A stretch of DNA of 33,147 nt from Hyphomicrobium sp. (GTDB lineage: Bacteria > Pseudomonadota > Alphaproteobacteria > Rhizobiales > Hyphomicrobiaceae): the NCBI GenBank assembly GCA_025351425.1, contig JANXVY010000092.1, positions 1 to 33,147 on the forward strand, written 5' to 3'. The translations under genes and the position numbers were made by a program. Positions within the stretch are counted from its first letter, which is position 1; every line of letters starts with the position of its first letter. Positions 1-8,682 of the stretch are shown piece by piece. The notes beneath the pieces are model-generated. The model was given only the letters and a program-made list of their open reading frames with translations, did not search any database and was not told the origin of the DNA.

Positions 1-905
1 TGCACGCGATCACGGTCGCGCAGGAGCCAGCCGAGCTGCGCCAATCGATCCGGCAAGTCACCGCCGCCTACCTCGCGTCGGGGCTTGATCCCCAGCGCTC
101 GATCCTGTTCAACCAAAGCCAAGTGGCCGAGCACGCCGAACTCGCCTGGATCTTCAACTGCGTCGCGCGGCTCGGCTGGCTCGACCGCATGACCCAGTTC
201 AAGGACAAGGCCGGAAAGGACAAGGAGCGCGCCTCGGTCGGGTTGTATGCCTACCCAAACCTGATGGCCGCCGATATTCTCGTCTACCGCGCGACGGCCG
301 TGCCGGTCGGAGAAGACCAGAAGCAGCACCTCGAACTCGCGCGCGACATCGCGGCCAAATTCAACAACGATTTCAAGGCTGAAATCGTAGCTGCCGGGTA
401 CGCCGACGGACTCTTTTTCCCGCAGCCCGATCCGGTCATCACCGGGCCTGCCACGCGCGTCATGAGCCTGCGCGATGGCACCAAGAAGATGTCGAAATCC
501 GACCCTTCGGATCTGTCGCGCATCAATCTCACCGACGACGCCGATACCATCGCCAAGAAGATCCAGAAGGCTAAGACCGATCCCGACGGCATTCCCTCGG
601 AAGCTGGCGGGCTCAAAGGCCGCCCCGAGGCCGAGAACCTCGTCGGCATCTACGCCGCGCTGTCGGGGGGCACGCAGGAGAGCGTGCTCGCCGAGTTCGG
701 CGGGCAGCAGTTCTCGACCTTTAAAAAGTCACTGGCGGAGGTCGCCGCGCATAAGCTCGGGCCCATTGCAACTGAGTCTGCAAAGCTCATGGCCGATCAT
801 GCCCACATCGATGCGATCCTTGCTGACGGCTCCAAGCGCGCGCGTGCACTCGCCGCCCCGGTGATGAACCAGATTAAGGATATCGTCGGCTTCATCCGGA
901 GCTAA
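1..905 (+). CDS. trpS: Tryptophan--tRNA ligase, 5'-truncated by window edge
   Basis: Class I aminoacyl-tRNA synthetase that charges tRNA-Trp with tryptophan in the cytoplasm. The open frame enters at base 3 and runs to TAA at 903-905, giving about 300 residues, so only the N-terminal part with the HIGH-type motif lies outside the window. The KMSKS ATP-binding loop is intact ([10 protein letters not shown], codons about 483-512), followed by the family's [16 protein letters not shown] helix. The upstream residues ([12 protein letters not shown], then [13 protein letters not shown]) match bacterial TrpS, so the gene does not start at the internal GTG at 123. The next gene is on the same strand 96 bases away. 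Identity is very secure. Confidence 0.97.
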   Translation, partial: HAITVAQEPAELRQSIRQVTAAYLASGLDPQRSILFNQSQVAEHAELAWIFNCVARLGWLDRMTQFKDKAGKDKERASVGLYAYPNLMAADILVYRATAVPVGEDQKQHLELARDIAAKFNNDFKAEIVAAGYADGLFFPQPDPVITGPATRVMSLRDGTKKMSKSDPSDLSRINLTDDADTIAKKIQKAKTDPDGIPSEAGGLKGRPEAENLVGIYAALSGGTQESVLAEFGGQQFSTFKKSLAEVAAHKLGPIATESAKLMADHAHIDAILADGSKRARALAAPVMNQIKDIVGFIRS

Positions 906-1001
906 CTATTTCGCCCGGAGCTTAGAATATCATTCCCATTGTCCGCTGAGCACGGGCATGGCAGCATTCGTGCGTTTGGCCAAATAACCTGAAAGCCGCC
1001 C

Positions 1002-1502
1002 ATGAAACGCCGCCGCTCCTTCGAAGCTGGTCACGTGCGCAAGTATCTGCTCGTGGTCGACGACAGCGTCGAAGTCGAGAGCGCGCTCTATTACGCCGCC
1101 AGCCGCGTGCAGCGCTCAACTGGCATCATCTCGATGCTCTATGTGATCGAGCCGCAAGACTACATGCATTGGGTCGGCGTGCGCGAGCGGCACATCGAGG
1201 AAGAAACCACCACCGCGAAGGCCCTGTTCCGGCTGTTCCGGCGCAAGCTCAACCAGGCGGGTTTCGAGGACGTCGTCACCGAGGAAGCGATCCGCGAGGG
1301 TGCAAAGGCCGAGCAGATCGTACAGGCGATCGACACCGATGAGGATATCGCCATTCTCGTGCTCGGCGCCTCCACCGACGCCAAGGGCCCGGGTCCGCTC
1401 GTTGCCTCGCTCGCGGCCGGCAAACAGGCGGGCTCGTTCCCCGTGCCTATCACTATCGTGCCCGGCTACCTCGCGCTCGAAGACATCAAGAGCCTAGCCT
1501 GA
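1002..1502 (+). CDS. Universal stress protein (UspA family)
   Basis: A 166-residue protein with one Usp domain. The N-terminal strand KYLLVVDDSVEVESAL holds the conserved Asp seen in nucleotide-binding Usp proteins. The C-terminal part ILVLGASTDAKGPGPL followed by FPVPITIVPG corresponds to the phosphate-binding loop and last strand, although the Gly spacing is looser than the textbook G-x2-G-x9-G(S/T), so ATP binding is not certain. Alphaproteobacterial members of this single-domain type are usually soluble and stress-related. ATG at 1002 is used; a GTG at 1035, just before RKYLLVV, is an alternative. It follows trpS and is convergent with a small membrane protein whose stop is 10 bases away. 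Confidence 0.85.
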   Translation: MKRRRSFEAGHVRKYLLVVDDSVEVESALYYAASRVQRSTGIISMLYVIEPQDYMHWVGVRERHIEEETTTAKALFRLFRRKLNQAGFEDVVTEEAIREGAKAEQIVQAIDTDEDIAILVLGASTDAKGPGPLVASLAAGKQAGSFPVPITIVPGYLALEDIKSLA

Positions 1503-1512
1503 CCCGCCGCCT

Positions 1513-1779
1513 CTACTCGTCCGTGCGTCCGAATTGGCGGCGCAGGATGAACGGGACGAGCCCAGCGCTGACAACGATCAGAGCGTGCACCACGAACATG
1601 CTGACCGCCACGCCCGAAGCGGTAGCCTTGTCCAGGTCCGAGTTGTCGAGCGCGGGCCAGACCACAAAAACGAGCGCGCCACCATAGACGGCGAGGATGC
1701 CACCCAGAAGGGTCAGGAAGCTCGACCACCCGCGCGACAGAAGTCCGCCGATCAAGCTCGCGAGAACCGCATAGACCAT
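1513..1779 (-). CDS. Small two- to three-helix membrane protein, unknown function
   Basis: An 88-residue hydrophobic protein. I chose the ATG at 1779 (MVYAVLASLIGG) because GTGAGG lies about 6 bases upstream; the frame extends a further 11 codons but without such a site. Predicted membrane segments lie at about residues 3-17, 21-41 and 58-77, with a short basic tail (LRRQFGRTDE). A conserved-looking Gly-rich start (LIGGLLSRGW) and the pattern VVWPALDNSDLDKATASG between helices are visible, but I do not recognise the family. It converges with the universal stress gene. Confidence 0.6.
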   Translation of the reverse strand: MVYAVLASLIGGLLSRGWSSFLTLLGGILAVYGGALVFVVWPALDNSDLDKATASGVAVSMFVVHALIVVSAGLVPFILRRQFGRTDE

Positions 1780-1963
1780 GGCAACCTCACACGTTGGAAA
1801 CGCGCACCCCAAAAGCTAGCGCATAGAGGCGGCCGGGACGCTAGACGCGATCAACTTATCTGGAATCGCAGCGCAGTGCGGTTCACGCTATAGATCTTTG
1901 TTTCAGATACTCATTCACGCTGCGATGGACGCGCAACGTGCGTCCAATGCAAACGAATAGGCA

Positions 1964-2168
1964 CTAGAGCAAATTCCGATCCTACGGAATCGGAATTTTG
2001 CTCTAGGTTCTTGATTTTGTCGCATTTTCATCTTCATGGAGCGAGGCTTCGCCGTCTTCATGGAGCGAGGCTTCGCCGTCTTCATGGAGCGAGGCTTCGC
2101 CGTCTTCATGGAGCGAGGCTTCGCCGTCGACGACGAACCGGTATCCACTTCGTCGGAAAATGCTCTAG
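1964..2168. repeat. Dispersed intergenic palindromic element, copy 1 (with minisatellite)
   Basis: The element opens with a near-perfect inverted repeat at 1964-2006 (CTAGAGCAAATTCCGAT pairing with ATCGGAATTTTGCTCTAG). It continues with TTGATTTTGTCGCATTTTC and closes with GACGAACCGG, ATCCACTTCGTCGG and AAAATGCTCTAG. The same architecture recurs in the same orientation at 2913-3067 and, without the tandem insert, at 15853-15958. I associate the element with Hyphomicrobiales intergenic repeats; its function is unknown, though the hairpin could protect or terminate transcripts. The rest of the gap 1780-1963 shows nothing I can name. Confidence 0.85.
2032..2127. repeat. 24-bp tandem repeat, 4 perfect copies
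   Basis: Four exact 24-base units (2032-2055, 2056-2079, 2080-2103, 2104-2127). Each begins CTTCATGGAGCG and ends AGGCTTCGCCGT, and contains a small GCGA-GGCT-TCGC hairpin. They sit inside the palindromic element, between its CGCATTTTC and GACGAACCGG segments. On the plus strand they encode repeating MERGFAVF, but that reading frame runs antisense through a better gene and is not believed to be translated. Confidence 0.95.
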
Positions 2169-2884
2169 TTCTGCGTGCGAACCGTGATCTGCCAGATCTT
2201 GTCGGTGGCGAAGCTGCGCTCGGTAGCGGGCAAGGCCTGCAAACGCTGCCATTCTTTCGCAAAATCATGCAGCCGGTCGCAGCGGGGACGATAGCCGGCA
2301 TGGGCGACGCCGACCGATTTCACATATTCGGCGGACGTGAACTTTTCGACGAGCGCGGGGCTTGCCACCATCAGAACGACGCGGGCGATCTGGTCGCGCA
2401 GGCTTTGGCCGTCGTGGTGGTTCTCGCCATAGGCTGCATAGCCGAACAAAGTGGCGTCATCGCGGGTCGGGCGGCCGTTCAGGAAATCCATGTTGGCCTT
2501 GGGGTCGAGACCGGTGATCGTGTCCTTGCCCTCGTCCATCATCATGCGGTGGGCGACCGGCTTGTCGAGCTTCAGCAAGCCCGGATGCCTGGCGGCTGCG
2601 CGCTGAATATGGTGCACCAGCTCGGGGCTGCGGAAAAAGCCATCCAGCGTCGCCGAGCTGCCTTGGGTGATGATGTGCAGCGTATCGCGGCCTTCATGCG
2701 AGCGGACGCCGTAGAACTCGATGAGGATCGAGCTGGTGACGAGGTCTTCTTTGCGGAAATGGACCCGGCGGCGGTGCTCCGCCCAGCGCCCCGCCGCATA
2801 GCCTGCCGTCGCGACGGCTCCCGTCAGCGCCGCCGCTACGATGCGCGCGTGCTCACCCGTGATCTCAAGGCCGAAGAAGTTCAT
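2165..2884 (-). CDS. N-terminally anchored hypothetical protein
   Basis: A 239-residue protein not recognised as a named family. Residues about 13-33 (ARIVAAALTGAVATAGYAAG) form one membrane segment, followed by a basic stretch (EHRRRVHFRKED) and a soluble domain that should lie in the cytoplasm by the positive-inside rule. The soluble part contains SILIEFYGVRSHEGRDTLHI and a His/Met-rich stretch VAHRMMMDEGKDTITGLDPK. The TAG stop (2165-2167) lies inside the terminal CTCTAG of the palindromic repeat, so the repeat has set the protein's end. Direct copies of the same repeat lie on both sides. The upstream GGGGA is a weak ribosome site. The gene is chosen over the antisense frame because it is free of repeat-encoded peptide and has an interpretable topology. 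Confidence 0.65.
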   Translation of the reverse strand: MNFFGLEITGEHARIVAAALTGAVATAGYAAGRWAEHRRRVHFRKEDLVTSSILIEFYGVRSHEGRDTLHIITQGSSATLDGFFRSPELVHHIQRAAARHPGLLKLDKPVAHRMMMDEGKDTITGLDPKANMDFLNGRPTRDDATLFGYAAYGENHHDGQSLRDQIARVVLMVASPALVEKFTSAEYVKSVGVAHAGYRPRCDRLHDFAKEWQRLQALPATERSFATDKIWQITVRTQN

Positions 2885-2912
2885 GCAGGGTCCCCGATGC
2901 GTGACGCCTGCC

Positions 2913-3067
2913 TAGAGCGCTTTCCGATCCTACGGAATCGGATGCGCACTCTAGGTTTTTGATTTGGTCGCATTTTCATCTTCATGGAGCGAGGCTTCGC
3001 CGTGTTCATGGAGCGAGGCTTCGCCGTCGACGACGAACCGGGATCCACTTCGTCGGAAAATGCTCTA
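2913..3067. repeat. Dispersed intergenic palindromic element, copy 2
   Basis: Same orientation and order as copy 1: an inverted repeat at 2913-2954 (CTAGAGCGCTTTCCGAT, then ATCGGATGCGCACTCTAG), then TTGATTTGGTCGCATTTTC, a shorter tandem array, GACGAACCGGGATCCACTTC and AAAATGCTCTAA. The first arm has diverged from copy 1, but with compensating changes on both sides of the stem (GCGCTTT against GATGCGC), suggesting the hairpin matters or was formed independently. It fills the gap downstream of dnaJ and may act as its transcript end. Confidence 0.85.
2980..3027. repeat. 24-bp tandem repeat, 2 copies
   Basis: Two units of the same 24-base sequence that occurs four times at 2032-2127 (2980-3003 and 3004-3027, the second starting G instead of C). 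They occupy the identical site within the palindromic element. The unit number therefore differs between copies within one genome, as expected of a variable-number tandem repeat. Confidence 0.93.
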
Positions 3068-3131
3068 ACCTAATTCCGCCTCCAGCGCATCCGGCTTAGC
3101 CGGGACGCCGCTTAAAACTGATAGCCGCCCC

Positions 3132-4283
3132 TCACACGCCCTTGCCATCGAAGAAGTCCTTCACGCGGGCGAAGAAGCCGGCGCTTTCGGGGCTGGTCTC
3201 CTTGTGGCTTTCGCGCTCGAACTCTTCGAGTAGTTCGCGCTGACGGCGGGTGAGGTTCTTGGGCGTTTCGACCTCGACCTGAATGTACATGTCGCCCGAA
3301 ACCGTCGAGCGCAGCACCGGCATGCCCTTGCCCTTAATGCGGAACTGCTTGCCGCTCTCGGACCCTTCTGGCACCTTCACGCGGGTCGCCGAACCGCCCA
3401 CCGTCGGCACTTCGATCTGGCCGCCGAGCGCTGCCGTCGTCATCGAGATCGGCACCTTGCAAAAGATGTCGGCGCCGTCGCGCTGGAAGAATTCGTGGGG
3501 CTTCAACCCCAAGAAAATGTAGAGATCTCCCGAGGGACCGCCGCGCATGCCGGCTTCGCCTTCGCCGGCCAAGCGGATGCGTGTGCCGTCCTCGACGCCG
3601 GCGGGGATATCGACCGAAAGTGTGCGTTCTTTGACCACGCGGCCCGCGCCCTGGCAACCGGAGCACGGGTCGTCGATCATCTCGCCGCGGCCCTGGCACG
3701 AGGGACAGGTGCGCTCGATCGTGAAGAACCCTTGCGTGGCGCGCACCTTGCCCATGCCGCCACAGGTGCTGCAGGCTTTCGGCTTGGTGCCGGCCTTTGC
3801 GCCGGTGCCCGAGCAGGTCTCGCAGCCGACGCTCGTCGGCACGCGGATTTGGGCCTTCTTGCCGGTGAAGGCTTCGGGCAGCGTGATTTCGAGGTTGTAG
3901 CGCAGGTCCGCACCGCGCTCACGGCCGCCGCGCGTGCGGCTGCCTTGGCGGCCGCCCATGAACTCGCCGAACAGATCGTCGAAGATGTTTGCCATGTTGT
4001 TGGTGAAGTCGGGGCCGAAGCCGCCCGGCTGGCCGCCGCGCTGTCCGCCCATGCTGCCATCGAAAGCTGCGTGCCCGAACCGGTCGTAGGCGGCGCGCTT
4101 CTGGGGGTCCTTCAGGACCTCGTAGGCTTCGTTCAATTCCTTGAATTTCTGCTCGGCGCCCTTGTCGCCCACGGCGACGTCGGGGTGGCAATCCTTGGCG
4201 GTCCGGCGGAAGGCCGACTTCAAGTCCTGCTCGCTCGCGCCGGGTTTCACGCCCAAAATTTCATAGTAGTCGCGTTTGGCCAT
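3132..4283 (-). CDS. dnaJ: Chaperone protein DnaJ (Hsp40)
   Basis: Co-chaperone that stimulates the ATPase of DnaK and delivers unfolded substrates, in the cytoplasm. At 383 residues it has the full type I layout: a J domain (1-70) with HPD at 33-35, a Gly/Phe-rich linker (about 75-125), and a zinc domain with four CxxCxGxG-type repeats ([32 protein letters not shown]). A C-terminal substrate-binding and dimerisation region ends DFFDGKGV. It lies downstream of dnaK on the same strand, 162 bases apart, with a hairpin between. GAGG-like sequence precedes the ATG. It is a complete, ordinary family member. Confidence 0.98.
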   Translation of the reverse strand: MAKRDYYEILGVKPGASEQDLKSAFRRTAKDCHPDVAVGDKGAEQKFKELNEAYEVLKDPQKRAAYDRFGHAAFDGSMGGQRGGQPGGFGPDFTNNMANIFDDLFGEFMGGRQGSRTRGGRERGADLRYNLEITLPEAFTGKKAQIRVPTSVGCETCSGTGAKAGTKPKACSTCGGMGKVRATQGFFTIERTCPSCQGRGEMIDDPCSGCQGAGRVVKERTLSVDIPAGVEDGTRIRLAGEGEAGMRGGPSGDLYIFLGLKPHEFFQRDGADIFCKVPISMTTAALGGQIEVPTVGGSATRVKVPEGSESGKQFRIKGKGMPVLRSTVSGDMYIQVEVETPKNLTRRQRELLEEFERESHKETSPESAGFFARVKDFFDGKGV

Positions 4284-4398
4284 GAGGAGCCCAACTCCGC
4301 TTGAATTCAGATCATCCGCATTTCACGCCGCTCGGCTTTGATGCTGCAGTGGCGCGCGGGGCAAACCGGCCGGGCCTCGAAGCGCCTCATCCTGCCGC

Positions 4399-4433
4399 AA
4401 AAGAACGAGGCCGCAGCGTGAACTGCGGCCTCG
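4399..4433 (-). terminator. Hairpin between dnaK and dnaJ, possible attenuating terminator
   Basis: A perfect 11-base-pair stem (CGAGGCCGCAG at 4406-4416 against CTGCGGCCTCG at 4423-4433) with a six-base loop. On the minus strand it is followed by TTCTTTTG. It begins 12 bases after the dnaK stop and ends about 120 bases before the dnaJ start, so it could reduce readthrough and keep DnaJ below DnaK, or stabilise the dnaK mRNA end. The T-tract is interrupted, so termination may be partial. Confidence 0.7.
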
Positions 4434-4445
4434 CGTGTCGATGGA

Positions 4446-6383
4446 TCAGGCCGACTTCTTTTTGCCCTTGTCGTCCTTGACGTCCTCGAACTCGGCATCG
4501 ACGACGTTGTCGCCGGGCGCCGAACTCTTGGGTCCAGACTGGGGTTCATGCTGCTCGGCAGCATTCGAGGCCTGGGCTGCCGAATAGATCGCTTCGCCGA
4601 TCTTCATCGCGACCTGGGCGAGTGCTGCGGTCGCAGTCTTGATCTGCTCTGTATCTTCCGACTTCAAGGCGGTCTCGGTATCGCCAATCGCCTTTTCGAC
4701 ATCGCTCTTCACGGCCGCGACGGCGGCGTTCGAGCCGTTTTCGGCCAACTGCTTCTTGGTGCTGTCGATCAGCGCTTCGGCCTGGTTCTTCGACTCCACC
4801 AACTCGCGCTTTGCCTTGTCTTCAGCTGCATGCGCCTCGGCGTCCTTCACCATGCGTTCGATCTCGGCATCCGACAACCCACCGGCCGCCTGGATGCGAA
4901 CCGACTGCTCCTTCTGCGTTGCCTTGTCCGCCGCCTTGACGTGGACGATGCCGTTGGCGTCGATGTCGAACGTGACTTCGATTTGCGGCACGCCGCGGGG
5001 TGCAGGCGGAATGCCGACAAGGTCGAACTGACCGAGCAGCTTGTTGTCGGCCGCCATTTCGCGCTCGCCCTGGCTTACGCGGATCGTCACCGCGCTCTGG
5101 CCGTCTTCGGCGGTCGAGAAGGTCTGGCTCTTCTTGGTCGGGATGGTCGTGTTGCGGTCGATGAGCCGCGTGAACACCCCGCCCAGCGTTTCGATGCCGA
5201 GCGACAGCGGCGTCACGTCGAGCAGCAGCACGTCCTTCACTTCGCCCTTCAGCACGCCGCCCTGGATCGCGGCGCCGACGGCCACGACTTCATCGGGGTT
5301 GACGCCCTTGTGGGGCTCCTTGCCGAACAGCTCTTTGACGACTTGCTGCACCTTGGGCATGCGGATCATGCCGCCCACGAGCACCACTTCGTCAATTTCG
5401 GCGGCCTTGAGGCCTGCGTCTTTCAGGGCCTGCTCGCAAGGTCCGCGCGTTTTCATGATGAGATCGTCGACCAGGCTTTCCAGCTTGGCGCGCGTCAACT
5501 TCATCGTGAGATGCTTGGGGCCCGTCTGGTCGGCGGTGATGAAGGGCAGGTTGATCTCGGTCTGGGCGGCCGACGACAGCTCGATCTTGGCCTTTTCGGC
5601 GGCTTCCTTCAGGCGCTGCAGCGCAAGCTTGTCCTTCGTCAGGTCGACGCCTTGCTCTTTCTTAAATTCAGCGGCGAGATAGTCCACGATGCGCTGGTCG
5701 AAGTCTTCGCCGCCCAAATGCGTATCGCCGTTGGTCGACTTCACTTCGAATACGCCGTCGCCGATCTCAAGGATCGACACGTCGAACGTGCCGCCGCCCA
5801 AGTCGTAGACTGCGATCGTCTTGGCCTGCTTCTTCTTGTCAAGGCCGTAGGCCAGCGCTGCCGCCGTCGGTTCGTTGATGATGCGCAGCACTTCGAGGCC
5901 CGCGATCTTACCGGCATCCTTGGTCGCCTGACGCTGGGCGTCGTTGAAGTAGGCAGGAACCGTGATGACGGCCTGGGTGACGGGCTCGCCGAGCTTGGCT
6001 TCGGCGGTTTCCTTCATCTTCTGCAGAATGAAGGCCGAGATCTGTTGGGGCGAATAGCTCTTGCCGTGGCTTTCGACCCAGGCGTCGCCATTGGGGCCCT
6101 TTACGATCTTGTAGGGCGCGTTCTTCTTGTCCTTGTCGAGCACGGGGTCGTCGAAGCGACGGCCGACGAGGCGCTTGATGGCAAAAAACGTGTTGGTCGG
6201 GTTGGTGACCGCCTGGCGCTTGGCCGGCAGGCCGATCAGCCGCTCGTCGTCGGACGCGAACGCAACGATCGACGGCGTCGTATTGGCGCCTTCCGCATTT
6301 TCCAGCACCCGCGGCTTCGAGCCTTCCATCACCGCGACACACGAGTTGGTGGTCCCAAGGTCGATGCCTATTACTTTACCCAT
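4446..6383 (-). CDS. dnaK: Chaperone protein DnaK (Hsp70)
   Basis: ATP-dependent Hsp70 chaperone that folds and protects proteins, working with DnaJ and GrpE. The ATPase domain starts [20 protein letters not shown] and contains the phosphate loops [14 protein letters not shown] and [14 protein letters not shown]. The linker [16 protein letters not shown] leads into the peptide-binding domain, and the helical lid ends in the alphaproteobacterial-type [13 protein letters not shown] place the start at the ATG at 6383 (MGKVIG), 9 bases after AAGGA, rather than the ATG three codons upstream, which directly abuts that site. This gives 645 residues. It is divergent from alkB, and a heat-shock-type promoter is visible upstream. 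Confidence 0.99.
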   Translation of the reverse strand: MGKVIGIDLGTTNSCVAVMEGSKPRVLENAEGANTTPSIVAFASDDERLIGLPAKRQAVTNPTNTFFAIKRLVGRRFDDPVLDKDKKNAPYKIVKGPNGDAWVESHGKSYSPQQISAFILQKMKETAEAKLGEPVTQAVITVPAYFNDAQRQATKDAGKIAGLEVLRIINEPTAAALAYGLDKKKQAKTIAVYDLGGGTFDVSILEIGDGVFEVKSTNGDTHLGGEDFDQRIVDYLAAEFKKEQGVDLTKDKLALQRLKEAAEKAKIELSSAAQTEINLPFITADQTGPKHLTMKLTRAKLESLVDDLIMKTRGPCEQALKDAGLKAAEIDEVVLVGGMIRMPKVQQVVKELFGKEPHKGVNPDEVVAVGAAIQGGVLKGEVKDVLLLDVTPLSLGIETLGGVFTRLIDRNTTIPTKKSQTFSTAEDGQSAVTIRVSQGEREMAADNKLLGQFDLVGIPPAPRGVPQIEVTFDIDANGIVHVKAADKATQKEQSVRIQAAGGLSDAEIERMVKDAEAHAAEDKAKRELVESKNQAEALIDSTKKQLAENGSNAAVAAVKSDVEKAIGDTETALKSEDTEQIKTATAALAQVAMKIGEAIYSAAQASNAAEQHEPQSGPKSSAPGDNVVDAEFEDVKDDKGKKKSA

Positions 6384-6496
6384 CGTCTTCATTCCTTCAT
6401 GTTTGGCAGACCGCGCGGAACCCGCTGTCGCGGCGTTCCTCAGCCTATTATGCGAACTGTTTGGCGGTCCCCGTTGGGATAACGAACAGCATGGGG

Positions 6497-6526
6497 TATA
6501 TAGGAGCGTGAATTTGGGGCCGCAAC
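6497..6526 (-). promoter_or_regulatory. Putative RpoH (sigma-32) promoter of dnaK
   Basis: On the minus strand GTTG (6523-6526) is followed after 18 bases by CCTATATA (6497-6504). The alphaproteobacterial RpoH pattern is roughly CTTG, 17-18 bases, CYTATNT, so the -10 fits well and the -35 has one mismatch. It lies about 115 bases upstream of the dnaK ATG and overlaps the proposed ribosome site and start of the divergent alkB, so the two genes could interfere. The evidence is a motif match only. Confidence 0.45.
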
Positions 6527-7227
6527 CGGCGGCCGCATACGTTTTACACGCTTTTGCGAGAACCGCTGTGTCGCAGGTGTCACGGGACCAACCAACACCA
6601 GGCTTTACCCAGAACCGGGGCGCGAGACATTACCCTGATTTTCTGAAACCAAAAGACCAAATCGTGCTGCTGAGCGACATTGCCGCCGTCGTGCGTGCTG
6701 CGCCCTCATTCCAGCCGACGATGCCGCGTACCGGCAAGCCGTTCTCGGTCGCCATGACAAACTGCGGTCCGCTCGGTTGGGTATCCGATACCAAGGGCTA
6801 CCGCTACCAAGCCCAGCATCCCCGCACCGGACAGCCGTGGCCCGCGCTTCCCAAGCGCCTGATGGATATCTGGCGGGCCGTTGCCGGCTCTGCTAGCGAG
6901 CCGGAAGCGTGCCTCATTAACTTCTACAGCGCGACCGCTAAGATGGGCAGCCACCAGGACCGCGACGAAGCGGATTTTTCAGCTCCCGTCGTTTCCATTT
7001 CTCTTGGAGATACGGCGAAGTTCCATGTGGGCGGGCCCAAGCGCACCGACCCCAAGACACGCTATGAACTTTGTTCAGGAGACGTTTTCGTGCTGGGGGG
7101 CGAGGCGCGCCTCGCATTCCACGGCATCGATCGCATTCACGCCGGCACATCCGCCCTTGCACTGGAGGAGATCGAGCTCGGATGCCGCCGGATCAATCTC
7201 ACCTTGCGGCGGGTCACGGCCGGGTAG
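6514..7227 (+). CDS. alkB: AlkB-type alpha-ketoglutarate-dependent DNA repair dioxygenase
   Basis: Fe(II)/2-oxoglutarate dioxygenase that oxidatively removes N1-methyladenine and N3-methylcytosine lesions. From the proposed start, the iron triad is His147 and Asp149 (SHQDRDE) with His203 (AFHGIDR). The 2-oxoglutarate-binding Arg region is RRINLTLRR near the end. The family signature [12 protein letters not shown] and the substrate lid [19 protein letters not shown] closely follow E. coli AlkB. The first ATG in frame lies inside antisense dnaK and is unlikely. I choose TTG at 6514 because AGGAG (6502-6506) lies 7 bases upstream; GTG at 6508, 6568 or 6577 are alternatives. The length of about 237 residues is slightly over the family norm, so the start is the weak point. 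Confidence 0.9.
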   Translation: MGPQPAAAYVLHAFARTAVSQVSRDQPTPGFTQNRGARHYPDFLKPKDQIVLLSDIAAVVRAAPSFQPTMPRTGKPFSVAMTNCGPLGWVSDTKGYRYQAQHPRTGQPWPALPKRLMDIWRAVAGSASEPEACLINFYSATAKMGSHQDRDEADFSAPVVSISLGDTAKFHVGGPKRTDPKTRYELCSGDVFVLGGEARLAFHGIDRIHAGTSALALEEIELGCRRINLTLRRVTAG

Positions 7228-7357
7228 CAGGGAGAATGGGACCCGGTGTTCAACCTCCGACATTCCCCGCCGCGCAGTCCGTTTGACACTGTATGGCGGG
7301 CGGGCGATGTAACGAACTTGCTCCTCATCTCATGCTTTCAGCGAACCCAGGGTCCCG

Positions 7358-7945
7358 ATGCCGTCCGATCCCCGACTGCTGTTCATTTCCGGCTCTGCGC
7401 GCGCGGGGTCGTTCAACCGGCAACTCGCCCAGCTCGGGGCCAAGATCGCCGACGCCAACGGGCTCATGGCGACGTTTGCGGATCTTGGCGATTACCCTAT
7501 GCCGCTCTACAACGGCGACGATGAAACCGGGAACAATGTGCCCGAAAATGCGCGCAAACTGCTGGCGGTGATGGCGGCGCACAGCGGCATCTTCATCGCA
7601 AGCCCGGAATACAATGCGTCCATCTCGCCGCTGCTGAAGAACTCAATCGATTGGGTCAGCCGCGTCCGGGACGACGGCAACGCCGGGCTCGAAGTCTACA
7701 AGACCCGCGTGTTCGCGATCGGAGCCGCGTCTCCTGGCGGCACCGGGGGCATGCGCGGGCTGGTTGCCGTGCGCAACGTGCTGGAAATGGGTCTCAACGC
7801 ACTGGTGCTGCCCGACCAGGTGCTGCTTGCGCGCGCCAAAAACGCCTTCGACGAACATGGGCACCTCAACGACAAGGACGCCCAGGATCGCTTCAAGGCC
7901 GTGATCGTCAAATTGGCGCGGGCGGCGCGGCTACTGCATGGTTGA
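7358..7945 (+). CDS. NADPH-dependent FMN reductase family flavoprotein
   Basis: A 195-residue flavodoxin-like protein of the NADPH-dependent FMN/quinone or azo/chromate reductase family. The FMN phosphate loop is FISGSARAGSFNRQLA (about 9-24) and the isoalloxazine loop is SPEYNASISPLLKNSIDW (about 82-99), which carries the typical SPEYN motif. It is complete, probably cytoplasmic, and its physiological electron acceptor cannot be told from sequence. Its 3' end overlaps the start of pyrF by 8 bases, so the two are likely co-transcribed. The 130 bases before it, after alkB, contain nothing recognisable. Confidence 0.88.
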   Translation: MPSDPRLLFISGSARAGSFNRQLAQLGAKIADANGLMATFADLGDYPMPLYNGDDETGNNVPENARKLLAVMAAHSGIFIASPEYNASISPLLKNSIDWVSRVRDDGNAGLEVYKTRVFAIGAASPGGTGGMRGLVAVRNVLEMGLNALVLPDQVLLARAKNAFDEHGHLNDKDAQDRFKAVIVKLARAARLLHG

Positions 7946-8660
7946 TCCCGCAGGACACGACCGTATTGCCGCCCTTCTCGCCCACCGGCTGATCGTCGCG
8001 CTCGACGTGCCGTCGGCTGCCGAGGCGCGCGCGCTGGTGCGACGCCTCGGCGATGCCGTGACGTTTTACAAGATCGGCCATGAACTGCTGTTCGACGGCG
8101 GGCTTGAGCTTGCGCGCGAACTCAAGGCCCAGGGCAAGCGCGTGTTTCTCGACATGAAGCTGCTCGACATCGGCAATACGATGGAGCGTGGCGTTGCAAG
8201 CGCGGCCAGGATGGGCGTCGATTTCCTTACTATCCATGGCCATGACAGCAAAAGCATCCGGGCCGCGGTCAAGGGCCGGGGCGATAGCGCGCTGAAACTG
8301 CTTGCCGTCACGGTGCTGACAAACCTCGACGCCGCGGACCTTGCGGAACAGGGCATTTCGATGACACCTGCCGATCTCGTCCTGCAACGGGCGTGCCTTG
8401 CCCAGGCCGGCGGCTGCGACGGGGTGATTGCATCGGGCGAGGAAGCGGCACGGCTCAACGCCGCCCTCGGCCGCCCGTTCTTGATCGTCACCCCAGGCAT
8501 CCGCCCGTTGGGGAGCGCTTCTGGCGATCAATCCCGCGTGGTGACGCCCGCAGCGGCCATCTTGGCGGGCGCCGATCACATCGTGGTCGGACGCCCCATA
8601 ACACAGGCCGCCGATCCCAAAGCCGCGGCGCTCGACATCCTCGCATCGCTACCCGTCTGA
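7938..8660 (+). CDS. pyrF: Orotidine 5'-phosphate decarboxylase
   Basis: Last step of de novo pyrimidine synthesis, decarboxylating OMP to UMP. The 240 residues match the bacterial short form. Catalytic elements are Asp23 (VALDVP), Lys45 (FYKIGHEL) and the Asp-Lys-Asp array in FLDMKLLDIGNT (Asp72, Lys74, Asp77), where the usual DIPNT appears as DIGNT. The phosphate-binding loop is VTPGIRP near residue 180, and the C-terminal VVGRPIT motif binds phosphate. It overlaps the flavin reductase by 8 bases and is followed 22 bases later by a DUF1330 gene, forming a tight plus-strand run. Confidence 0.97.
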   Translation: MVDPAGHDRIAALLAHRLIVALDVPSAAEARALVRRLGDAVTFYKIGHELLFDGGLELARELKAQGKRVFLDMKLLDIGNTMERGVASAARMGVDFLTIHGHDSKSIRAAVKGRGDSALKLLAVTVLTNLDAADLAEQGISMTPADLVLQRACLAQAGGCDGVIASGEEAARLNAALGRPFLIVTPGIRPLGSASGDQSRVVTPAAAILAGADHIVVGRPITQAADPKAAALDILASLPV

Positions 8661-8682
8661 CCCCACTCAACTGGAGACCTCG

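Noticed and set aside
2036-2962. Plus-strand open frame of about 308 codons beginning with repeated MERGFAVF
   Set aside because: The start is encoded by the 24-bp minisatellite and the rest is antisense to the 2165-2884 gene, with no ribosome site or domain.
3495-4304. Plus-strand open frame antisense to dnaJ
   Set aside because: Shadow of dnaJ; Ala/Gly-rich composition and no recognisable fold.
4548-6482. Very long plus-strand open frame antisense to dnaK (about 640 codons)
   Set aside because: High-GC codon bias creates long antisense frames; the protein is Arg/His/Leu-rich without domains, and dnaK is unmistakable.
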